This document shows, in pieces, positions 1 through 6,958 of a stretch of 34,905 bases of DNA. The stretch comes from Dehalococcoidia bacterium (GTDB taxonomy: Bacteria; Chloroflexota; Dehalococcoidia; Dehalococcoidales; Fen-1064). The translations under genes were made by a program, and so were the position numbers. Every line of letters begins with the position of its first letter. The first letter of the stretch is position 1. Location: assembly GCA_030691775.1 (NCBI GenBank), contig JAUYDN010000141.1, forward strand, positions 1 to 34,905. Reading direction: 5' to 3'. The notes beneath the pieces were generated by a model, which did no database searches, was not told the origin of the DNA, and worked only from the letters and a program-made list of their open reading frames with translations.

Positions 1-343
1 CGGGTTTTGAATCCGGGCGGTAAACGCCGTTAGGGGAAAGGGATTGAGCTTTGTGCCCGCGCGATTGCAGAAATGCCGCCAACTGCTGGCTGATAAAGCC
101 GGAGAGCTGATAGGCGTGGTACATCACGTACCGGAACGGCATACGGCTCACCTTGCCGAAGTAGTCCGGAATCCAATCGCGGTCGAGGGCGATGTTGAAG
201 GCAACGATGGCACGGGCAGACGGCAGGCAATAGGTGGGGTCGGCGGAGGGAGGACCTGCCATCCGCTCTTTTGTGGTCACCCGGGCATTCAGCGCGCCTT
301 TCTTGATGGCTAATTCTATCAGGTCTTGTTTCAAGCCGGGCAT
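1..343 (-). CDS. Epoxyqueuosine-reductase-like iron-sulfur protein, N-terminal part
   Basis: This gene is open at the left window edge, so the ORF track misses it; the two ORFs listed there (30..371 - and 44..313 +) are shadows. Reading the minus strand from the ATG at 343 gives 114 uninterrupted codons beginning MPGLKQDLIELAIKKGA, with a later stretch PTYCLPSARAIVAFNIALD. The start is supported by GGGAGG a few bases upstream and by a promoter further up. The pattern (short helix, substrate-loop region, then 'lp.Ar.ivaf' strand) resembles the flavin/cobalamin-binding N-terminus of COG1600/QueG-like proteins, which in full length carry two 4Fe-4S clusters. The cluster cysteines would lie outside the window. 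In Dehalococcoidia such proteins include many QueG paralogues of unknown substrate, so a true QueG role (last step of queuosine synthesis) is not shown. Confidence 0.6.
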   Translation of the reverse strand, partial: MPGLKQDLIELAIKKGALNARVTTKERMAGPPSADPTYCLPSARAIVAFNIALDRDWIPDYFGKVSRMPFRYVMYHAYQLSGFISQQLAAFLQSRGHKAQSLSPNGVYRPDSKP

Positions 344-463
344 TGTAGACCTCCCACGGTAACGCCCTCACCTTTCACTGCTGAACAGGGAAAATCTGGT
401 TATTGAATTATTCGAATTTTCTTGGTTCTTGGTTATTGGTTATTTCGGTACGGACGTGGCTGT

Positions 464-493
464 ATTGTAGCAAGGTGTGGGGTGGGGGGTCAA
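464..493 (-). promoter_or_regulatory. Sigma70-type promoter for the QueG-like gene
   Basis: On the minus strand TTGACC is followed after 18 bases by TACAAT. This would give a leader of about 115 bases before the ATG at 343. The spacing and both hexamers are good matches to the housekeeping consensus; no start-site data are available. Confidence 0.55.
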
Positions 494-625
494 ACGAAAG
501 GAGCCGGGCAGTACTTGATGATAGATAGAATCAGGATGGCTGAACTGAATCTTAGTTTCAAAATAAAGTCAACGGATAGCCCTTCTCTTTAGTGTACCAA
601 ATGGAATTGTAACTAAGACTTTTTC

Positions 626-1894
626 TTACTCGAAGTCTTCATCTTTAGGTAGTAGAGAATCATCTATTGGCTTAGGAAAAGGAGACACTGTAATTTCTGA
701 AGTCTTCGTTATTGTCGGTGCTAACTTCTTGACTTCCTCTTCACTGTAGGTTACTTTATCTACAAAAACATAGTCGAAGCCCTGATTAGAATCGAGAGAA
801 GGACAAGCTATACCAATTACACTTTGGCATCCGTATCGAATTTGGTTTGATGCGACTAATAAATGTAGCTGTCTTATCCTTAATGTCCTATCCATATTTG
901 GCGTGACAAGAAATGTTAGTACCCACGGTTGACCTAAGCCTCGGTACGTAAACATTCGTGTTTTACCATCACTTTTAACAGCCTTTGTTGTTTGAAATAA
1001 GTGCTTCCCAATCTCTCGTCGGTATGTATACGGTAGTTTATTCAGGCGAGTAGCAATTTCCAGGTAACTCGTTCTATCGGATAAAGGCATTACATGGTTC
1101 GCAAGCTCCGGTGGTTGATACGAAAGTTTGTCTGGATCCTGGTGGCGAAGCTCACTGATAAGTCCGTTGTAAAAATCGACAAAAATATTATGTTTTCGTT
1201 TACGTTCAAAAGACTCTTCTACATCTATAAGGTGAGCCCACCTATTTTTAATTTCTTTGTAGCTCAGATCTGACCGTAGATGACCATCTAGAAGATAAGT
1301 TGCATATAAATCTCTTTCATTACCAATAATGCTTTTAACATCGTGTGAAATCTCGGCCCTTTGCTGAAGGTATTCAATAATATCTGGCAGTGTTCCAAGA
1401 AGATCTACCAGGTTTAAGAAATCGTTAAGCGAAAAATAATGAATGGGAATTCCTCCAGAGTTTTCGGGCTTCACCTCAAGGGTTAGCGCGAAGGGTGGTC
1501 CCATGTATTCAACCAGCACTATTCCACAAACAGGAACTAGATCGCCTAAATGAAAAACAACGCTTCCTCGCCATGGGTGTACTGCTGATATCTCAGAGGT
1601 TTTCACCTTGCGAATAGCACCTTCTGCTTGACGACCGGCTTTAATAAATTGCTTCGTTGCCCAACTAATAAGGCGTAGCCCTGAAGGAGGGGAATCATTT
1701 CCACGAGCCTTAATCTGGATGCACAAGCATTTGTCATCCAATATTGCCATCAGGTCAGTGAGTTCCCTGTTAACGCTGACCCTTTTGGGACGTAGAAATA
1801 AGAAGTCTTGGAGAAATGACCTTTCACAGAATTGGTCAGTCAACTCCTCAAAAGCTGAACCGCGTTGCTTAGACATACCAAAATTATTGCTCAT
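626..1894 (-). CDS. Putative PD-(D/E)XK nuclease-like protein (orphan, AT-rich)
   Basis: I do not recognise a named family for this 422-aa protein. The N-terminus has the layout of a restriction-endonuclease fold: GSAFEELTDQFCERSF with acidic residues E16/E17 on the first helix, then ELTDLMAI with D47, then CIQIKAR giving Q60-x-K62. That E...D...QxK order fits PD-(D/E)XK enzymes such as Mrr/NERD-type nucleases. The remaining 350 residues have no motif I can name; there is no signal peptide or membrane segment. Base composition is visibly richer in A+T than all neighbours (many TTA, AAA, ATA codons), suggesting recent acquisition. It stands alone, with no methylase, helicase or toxin partner next to it. 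The ATG at 1894 lacks a strong ribosome site; a second in-frame ATG lies six codons in. A defence or DNA-degrading role is inference only. Confidence 0.5.
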   Translation of the reverse strand: MSNNFGMSKQRGSAFEELTDQFCERSFLQDFLFLRPKRVSVNRELTDLMAILDDKCLCIQIKARGNDSPPSGLRLISWATKQFIKAGRQAEGAIRKVKTSEISAVHPWRGSVVFHLGDLVPVCGIVLVEYMGPPFALTLEVKPENSGGIPIHYFSLNDFLNLVDLLGTLPDIIEYLQQRAEISHDVKSIIGNERDLYATYLLDGHLRSDLSYKEIKNRWAHLIDVEESFERKRKHNIFVDFYNGLISELRHQDPDKLSYQPPELANHVMPLSDRTSYLEIATRLNKLPYTYRREIGKHLFQTTKAVKSDGKTRMFTYRGLGQPWVLTFLVTPNMDRTLRIRQLHLLVASNQIRYGCQSVIGIACPSLDSNQGFDYVFVDKVTYSEEEVKKLAPTITKTSEITVSPFPKPIDDSLLPKDEDFE

Positions 1895-2093
1895 TAGAAT
1901 TCAAACTCTACCTTTTTATGAATATCTTTACCCACCCACCACTCTATTCGTCTATCTTAAGTATAATGTAGACTTATTTGCTATTCCATTCCAGCAACTG
2001 AAACCTGTACCCCGCATACGTTCAAAGGACAAAATTCGCATCATATCCTGTTGAACCAACGATCCATCTGAATGTTATCCTATGCAAAAGAAA

Positions 2094-2120
2094 TGGGAAA
2101 AAGCCGGAAGAATCTCCCGG
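2094..2120 (-). terminator. Intrinsic terminator, minus strand
   Basis: On the minus strand GCCGGGAG-ATT-CTTCCGGC forms an 8-bp stem (one G-T pair) with a 3-base loop, followed directly by TTTTTCCC. It lies downstream of the tRNA-like fragment on the same strand and upstream of the AT-rich gene, so it would end transcripts entering from the polA side. Confidence 0.6.
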
Positions 2121-2205
2121 CCTCTCTACGGCCAAATCCTACTAAATCCTTAGTCAGTACACTAGCGGAAAAGTCTTCTCGAAAGTTTTACCTTTTGAAC
2201 GGTAT

Positions 2206-2275
2206 GGTGGGCGGTACTGGTCTCGAACTGGCCACCTTGTATTGACAGTAACTAAAAGCGCCTTGCCGCTCACCA
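2206..2275 (-). other. tRNA-like 3' fragment (probably non-functional)
   Basis: The minus strand ends with ACCGCCCACCA, preceded by a T-loop-like CAGTTCGAGACC, an anticodon-loop-like CTGTCAA (would be GUC, Asp) and a possible D stem AGCG/CGCT. However, the T-stem arms are direct (CCAG/CCAG) rather than complementary, the anticodon stem pairs in only two positions, and a clean 5' acceptor strand is missing. I read this as a decayed or truncated tRNA, or chance similarity, not a working gene. Confidence 0.25.
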
Positions 2276-2279
2276 TTTA

Positions 2280-2308
2280 TTCCACCACCTCTCTCCCTCT
2301 GCTATAAT
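2280..2308 (+). promoter_or_regulatory. polA promoter, leaderless arrangement
   Basis: A perfect TATAAT (2303-2308) sits so that the predicted transcription start, seven bases on, is the A of the polA ATG at 2315. A weak -35 (TTCCAC, 2280-2285) is 17 bases upstream. The sequence before the ATG is pyrimidine-rich and has no Shine-Dalgarno, supporting a leaderless mRNA. Confidence 0.55.
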
Positions 2309-2314
2309 GTTCCC

Positions 2315-5038
2315 ATGAAAACCCCCCGCCTCGTTATCTTCGACGGCAATGCCCTCATCCACCGCGCTTTTCACGCATTGCCGCCGCTCACCGTGCGCAA
2401 GACCGGTGAAATGGTGGGGGCGGTCTACGGCTTCGCGCAAATATTGCTCAAGGCGCTCAACGAGCTTCAGCCCACCCATTACGCCATCGCCTTCGATAAA
2501 GCCGCACCCACCTTCCGTCACATCATCTATGGCGAGTACAAGGCAACGCGCAAAGAGACCTCCCCCGACCTGATACCGCAGTTCAAGAGGGTGCACGAAC
2601 TCGTAGAGGCATTCAAAATGCCCATCTATGAAGTCGAGGGTTTCGAGGCAGATGACGTCCTGGGGACCCTCGCAAGGCAAGCAAGCGAACAGGGAATCGA
2701 GACCGTCATCGTCACCGGCGATGCTGATGTAATGCAACTGGTTACGGACAAAGTGAAGGTTTTTTACCCCCGCGCCCGCGGTAGCTTCAGTGACGCCGAC
2801 ATCTTCGATTCCGCCGCCGTCGAGACAAAATACGGCATCACGCCGCAATTCATTGCTGATTACAAAGCGCTCAAGGGCGACCCATCGGACAACATTACCG
2901 GGGTGCCGGGCATCGGGGAAAAGACCGCCGTCAAACTCATCCAGCAGTCCGGCAGTATCGAAGAAATCTACAAGCGCCTTGACGAGGTAACGCCGCCGAA
3001 GCTGCAAAACCTGCTCCGTGAGCACGAAGCCGAGGCGCGACAGAGCAAAGAGCTGGCAACCATCGTCACCAATGCCCCTGTAAACCTCGACCTCGAGGCT
3101 TGCCAGGTGTCTAATTTCGACCGCTCCAGTGTGGCGGAACTACTCCGCGAGCTAGAGTTTGTCAGCCTGCTTTCAAAACTCCCCGATACGGTCACGGCTC
3201 AACCTTCTGAAACCATCCCGGAGAAAAAAACTCCGCCGCGGAAACGCGATTACTTAATTGTATCGACTACTGAAGCCCTGGAAAAACTGGTTGAACGGCT
3301 TGGCGAGGTGGATACTTTCTCGTTCGATGTCGAAACGGACAACCAGAATGCGATGCTCGCACAGCTTGTGGGCATTTCGTTTTCACCCGCTGATGGTGAA
3401 GCACATTACATCCCCGTGGGGCATACCGGTCTTTCCAGTGTGGCGCAGTTACCACTCCCGGATGTAATCAGCAGACTCAAGCCGGTGCTGGAAAATGCAA
3501 AGCCCAAAACCGCTCACGATAGCAAGTTCGATATAACCGTGCTCGCGGAAGCCGGCATCGAGATAAACAACCTCACCTTCGATACGATGGTCGCCGGCTA
3601 CCTCCTTTCGGAGCAGGCGCTCAATCTCAAGGTGCTGGCATTCAAGTGGCTCGGCCTGGAGCTGACCCCCATTTCCGACCTCATCGGCACGGGCGCCAGG
3701 CAGATCCCGATGTCTCGCGTGGAGATTGAAAAAACGGCGGATTTCTCCTGCGCACACGCCGATGTGACCCGTCAGCTCAATACTGTACTCGGTGATGAAC
3801 TCAAGCGCAAAGAGCTTTGGCAGTTGTTCGATGAGGTGGAAATGCCGCTGGTGCCGGTGCTCGTGCATATGGAACGCGCCGGGATATTGCTGGATGCGCC
3901 GCTATTGAAAACGATGTCCGAACAAATGGGCGAACAGCTCAAGATGCTGGAGGGGGAAATATACAGAGCCGCGAGGCAGGGGTTCAATATCAATTCGCCC
4001 AAACAACTGGGTGAAATCCTGTTCGATAAAATGGGCTTACCCTCACCGAAAAAGAAGGGCGGGAGTTATTCTACCGCGGCGAGTATCCTCGAAGGGCTCC
4101 GCGGCGCCGACCCCGTCATCGAATACATCCTGGAATACCGACAGCTAACCAAGTTAAAATCGACCTATATCGATGCCCTGCCAGCGCTTATCAACCCGAA
4201 GACAGGCAGGGTGCACACGAGCTTTAACCAGACGCGGACGACTACCGGACGGCTTTCCTCCAGCGACCCCAACCTTCAGAATATCCCTATCCGTGGTGAG
4301 CAAGGCAGACAGATACGGGAGGCATTCATCGCGCCACCGGGCTGTGTGCTTCTCGGTGCGGACTACTCACAAATCGACCTGCGTTCCCTGGCGCACCTTT
4401 CCCGGGATGAAAACCTGCTGAATGCCTTCGGCAAGGACGAGGACATCCACTCCACCACCGCCAGCCAGCTTTTTGGCGTGGAACCGGCAAAGGTTACGGC
4501 AGATATGCGGCGTCTCGCCAAGACAGTGAACTTCGGCGTTATTTACGGTATGAGCGAGTTCGGACTGGGGCAAGCCACAGAACTTTCCCGTGAAGACGCC
4601 GGAAAATTCATCCGCGCCTATTTTGAAAAGTATCCGGGCGTCGGGAAGTACCTCGATGAGACCAAACAACAGGCACGGCGGGAAGGCTATGTACAGACAA
4701 TACTCGGCAGACAACGGCCAATTCCTGAAATCAATTCCGCCAACCGCATCCTGCGCGAAGCCGCGGAACGTATGGCAATCAACATGCCCGTGCAGGGCAC
4801 CTCCGCGGACATCATCAAGAAAGCGATGGTCGATATATACCGCGTGATGGTTGAGCGCAAGTTGAAGAGCAAGCTGCTATTACAGGTACACGACGAGCTT
4901 GTCTTCGAAGTCCCGGAGACGGAACAGAACGAGATGCGGCGGTTGGTGCCGGAATTGATGGCGAACACTATCAAACTCGCCGTGCCCCTGAAAGTCGATG
5001 TGAAGGTCGGACGGAACTGGGGAGAAATGGAGAAATAG
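2315..5038 (+). CDS. polA: DNA polymerase I
   Basis: Full-length 907-aa family A polymerase used in Okazaki-fragment processing and excision repair. Residues 1 to about 290 form the 5' nuclease (LVIFDGNALIHRAFHALPP, VEGFEADDVLG, KGDPSDNITGVPGIGEKTA). The 3'-5' exonuclease follows: Exo I FDVETDN with D338/E340, Exo II AHDSKFD. The Exo III site reads F477-S-C-A-H481 where E. coli has Y497xxxD501, so proofreading may be weakened. The polymerase domain has motif B (RRLAKTVNFGVIYG) and motif C (LLQVHDELVFE) intact, but motif A is DYSQIDLR: D688 replaces the Glu (E. coli E710) that acts as the sugar steric gate. There is no ribosome binding site; a TATAAT six bases before the ATG points to leaderless expression. 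mutM follows with no gap, so the two are probably one transcript for repair. Confidence 0.98.
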   Translation: MKTPRLVIFDGNALIHRAFHALPPLTVRKTGEMVGAVYGFAQILLKALNELQPTHYAIAFDKAAPTFRHIIYGEYKATRKETSPDLIPQFKRVHELVEAFKMPIYEVEGFEADDVLGTLARQASEQGIETVIVTGDADVMQLVTDKVKVFYPRARGSFSDADIFDSAAVETKYGITPQFIADYKALKGDPSDNITGVPGIGEKTAVKLIQQSGSIEEIYKRLDEVTPPKLQNLLREHEAEARQSKELATIVTNAPVNLDLEACQVSNFDRSSVAELLRELEFVSLLSKLPDTVTAQPSETIPEKKTPPRKRDYLIVSTTEALEKLVERLGEVDTFSFDVETDNQNAMLAQLVGISFSPADGEAHYIPVGHTGLSSVAQLPLPDVISRLKPVLENAKPKTAHDSKFDITVLAEAGIEINNLTFDTMVAGYLLSEQALNLKVLAFKWLGLELTPISDLIGTGARQIPMSRVEIEKTADFSCAHADVTRQLNTVLGDELKRKELWQLFDEVEMPLVPVLVHMERAGILLDAPLLKTMSEQMGEQLKMLEGEIYRAARQGFNINSPKQLGEILFDKMGLPSPKKKGGSYSTAASILEGLRGADPVIEYILEYRQLTKLKSTYIDALPALINPKTGRVHTSFNQTRTTTGRLSSSDPNLQNIPIRGEQGRQIREAFIAPPGCVLLGADYSQIDLRSLAHLSRDENLLNAFGKDEDIHSTTASQLFGVEPAKVTADMRRLAKTVNFGVIYGMSEFGLGQATELSREDAGKFIRAYFEKYPGVGKYLDETKQQARREGYVQTILGRQRPIPEINSANRILREAAERMAINMPVQGTSADIIKKAMVDIYRVMVERKLKSKLLLQVHDELVFEVPETEQNEMRRLVPELMANTIKLAVPLKVDVKVGRNWGEMEK

Positions 5039-5863
5039 ATGCCCGAACTGCCTGAAGTCGAGACCGTCAAGAATGAAATCGCCCCGCATGTCCTCGGCCG
5101 TACGATAAAGGGCGTCACACTGCTCTGGGAAGGCATTGTTAAAGAGACCCCGGTCAAAGAGTTCCTCGACCGCGTCACCGGGCGCGTAGTTACTGCAATA
5201 CACCGGCACGGCAAGTACCTGCTCTTCAACCTGGATAGCGGTGATTCTCTGGTCGTGCACCTCAAGATGACCGGCTCGCTGTTTGCCGGCGCAAGCGAAC
5301 CACCGCAATATACACGCGCCATTATCCAACTGGAGAACGGGCAGAACATCTATTTTCGCGACCCGCGCAAGTTCGGCGTACTCAAGGTGGTCCAGGACTC
5401 AAACGTCATCGAAAGCAAGCTGGGACCGGAGCCGCTGGAGAAAGAGTTCACGGTCAGAATCTTCGCGGAGCGGCTGAAGGGCAGGAAAGCGCCCATCAAA
5501 GCGTTGTTGCTCGACCAGAAGTTCCTGGCAGGGGTGGGGAACATGTACGCGGACGAAGCCCTCTTTGCATCCCGCATCCACCCGGAACGTATTAGCGGCA
5601 GTCTGACCGCCGACGAAGTAAAGCGGTTGCATAAAGCAATCCGCGAAGTTTTGAAAGCGGCAATCATAAAAAAAGGCGCCAGTATCGTTACATACTACCG
5701 GCCGGACGGCTCAAAGGGCACGGCACAAACGGAATTCAATGTGGCACACGGGCAGGTGGAAAAATGCCACGTCTGCGGAACACCGATAAAACGGATTGTG
5801 GTGCGGGGGCGGGGCACTTACTTTTGCCCGAAGTGCCAGCCCGCCGCAGGCGGGAAACTCTAA
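5039..5863 (+). CDS. mutM: Formamidopyrimidine-DNA glycosylase
   Basis: Removes 8-oxoguanine and other oxidised purines and nicks the abasic site. The 274-aa protein has the catalytic N-terminus MPELPEVE (P2 nucleophile and E3 after Met removal), the conserved RHGKYLLF with K59, the helix-two-turn-helix region around LLLDQKFLAGVGNMYADE, and a C-terminal zinc finger with C243/C246 and C263/C266. Length is normal for Fpg. Its ATG follows the polA stop codon directly, so translation is likely coupled. The ribosome site would be GGGGAG/GGAG in the polA end. Grouping with polA makes sense: Pol I fills the gap left by the glycosylase. Confidence 0.97.
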   Translation: MPELPEVETVKNEIAPHVLGRTIKGVTLLWEGIVKETPVKEFLDRVTGRVVTAIHRHGKYLLFNLDSGDSLVVHLKMTGSLFAGASEPPQYTRAIIQLENGQNIYFRDPRKFGVLKVVQDSNVIESKLGPEPLEKEFTVRIFAERLKGRKAPIKALLLDQKFLAGVGNMYADEALFASRIHPERISGSLTADEVKRLHKAIREVLKAAIIKKGASIVTYYRPDGSKGTAQTEFNVAHGQVEKCHVCGTPIKRIVVRGRGTYFCPKCQPAAGGKL

Positions 5864-6385
5864 ACCTTGTTCCAGCGAAGGCTGGAATCGCAACAAATCC
5901 GAATAGCCAAAGCTAAAACTCTACCAGAAAACGAGGGGAGTTATGGCTCAGAACCGGATTGATACCGCTAAACTCTCTTTCCGCCACCTTCTGACTCTAT
6001 CAGGAAATCAGGATTGAAAACTGTTCAAGGCACGGGTTCTTTCGTTCGGTGTATTCAGTGGGCATGGAGTTCTTCGGCCATCCCTATAGCATCGGCACCA
6101 CGAAGTATGGAAATGGAGTCGTAATTTCTCGGTGAGGTCGTGACTTTCGCCAGTCGGTAATGCTTCTGCCACCCCACCCTGAGATTCTTTGTCGTCCCGA
6201 TAAGGAATAAAGGAATTATCGGGACTCCTCCAGAATGACAAGAAGACTATTTTCATAGTAATGACAGTTGTGGGTGTGATTTTCTATTTTCTTTAGTAAT
6301 CACATTGCATCCCCAACATACATCTGCGTGATTATCTTTCCCGCTTTCTGCTAATATTGGGTAGCAAACCTCTGCGGAGCGTCAA
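5864..6385. other. Intergenic region with repeat debris
   Basis: This 520-base stretch has no convincing gene. It contains segments that recur in other gaps of the window: a GCACCACGAAGTA piece and CCACCCTGAGATT (also near 13290-13395), and a GTCGTCCCGATAA palindromic element (also at 19392). The listed minus ORF 6008..6256 starts inside this repeat and is discounted. A possible -10 (TAATAT near 6352) precedes comEA, with no clear -35. Confidence 0.5.
6191..6242 (+). repeat. Dispersed palindromic repeat, family A copy 1
   Basis: GTCGTCCCGATAA ... TTATCGGGACTCC followed by TCCAGAATGACAAG. The arms TCCCGATAA/TTATCGGGA are inverted. The same element with small changes is at 19392-19441, again between genes. 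Confidence 0.7.
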
Positions 6386-6895
6386 ATGGCAGAAACCACC
6401 AAGCCCAACCGTCTCCGGGTGCTGGTCATTATCGTGCCCGTTATCGTCATTGTTGCCAGCACGGTGGTAATCGGGGTGCGGTACCAGCCTGCCGTTCCCA
6501 TTGAAATCAAGCTTCCCGCAGAGGAACAGTCAAAGGGCAACATCGCCATCGGCGGGGCGGTGGCAAATCCAGGAATTTATCCATACGATGGTGATGATAG
6601 TCTCGAATCTCTCCTTAAAGCCGCTGGTGGTACTACATCTAGCGCCGACTCAACACTCAACCTGACGGTCCCCGAAAAAGGCGCACAGAATATTCCGCAG
6701 AAAATAAACATCAACCGCGCTGAGCCCTGGCTCCTGGAAGCTTTGCCCGGAATCGGCACCACCCGCGCAAAGACAATTATTGCTTACCGCGAACAACACG
6801 GTCCTTTCAAGCATACCAGCGAGCTGATGCAGGTGGAAGGCATCGGGCAATCTGTGTACAACCAGATTAAAGACCTGATTACAGTAACGGACTGA
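6386..6895 (+). CDS. comEA: Competence protein ComEA, helix-hairpin-helix DNA receptor
   Basis: 169 aa. An N-terminal membrane anchor (VLVIIVPVIVIVASTVVIG, residues about 10-30) is followed by an SLBB-type domain (GGAVANPGIYPYDG) and a C-terminal tandem helix-hairpin-helix module: ININRAEPWLLEALPGIG, TRAKTIIAYRE, MQVEGIGQSVYNQI. This is the standard order in ComEA, which binds double-stranded DNA outside the membrane and passes it to ComEC. comEC follows after about 60 bases, confirming the assignment. The short gap contains a GC-rich inverted pair (CCCCCGCGCCGGGG). Natural transformation in this organism is suggested but needs a type IV pilus and DprA elsewhere. Confidence 0.93.
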   Translation: MAETTKPNRLRVLVIIVPVIVIVASTVVIGVRYQPAVPIEIKLPAEEQSKGNIAIGGAVANPGIYPYDGDDSLESLLKAAGGTTSSADSTLNLTVPEKGAQNIPQKININRAEPWLLEALPGIGTTRAKTIIAYREQHGPFKHTSELMQVEGIGQSVYNQIKDLITVTD

Positions 6896-6958
6896 TGGCT
6901 ATGGCAATAACACGGTTTCTCCCTGGTTCCCCCGCGCCGGGGAGAGAAGGTTGACGGC

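Larger units (their letters stand above)
1895..2314. other. Gene-poor spacer between nuclease-like gene and polA
   Basis: This 420-base stretch separates the divergent nuclease-like gene and polA. It holds a minus-strand terminator hairpin, a tRNA-like 3' fragment and the polA promoter, listed separately. The part near 1895-2090 is AT-rich like the nuclease-like gene, and the composition changes back around the hairpin. No further coding capacity is seen. Confidence 0.5.

Noticed and set aside
2206-2275. Functional tRNA gene
   Set aside because: The T-stem arms are not complementary and the anticodon stem fails; kept only as a tRNA-like fragment.
2270-3025. 251-aa minus-strand ORF opposite polA
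   Set aside because: Shadow of the 5' nuclease domain of polA.
6008-6256. 82-aa minus-strand ORF after mutM
   Set aside because: It starts inside the family A repeat and crosses other repeat pieces; not protein-like.
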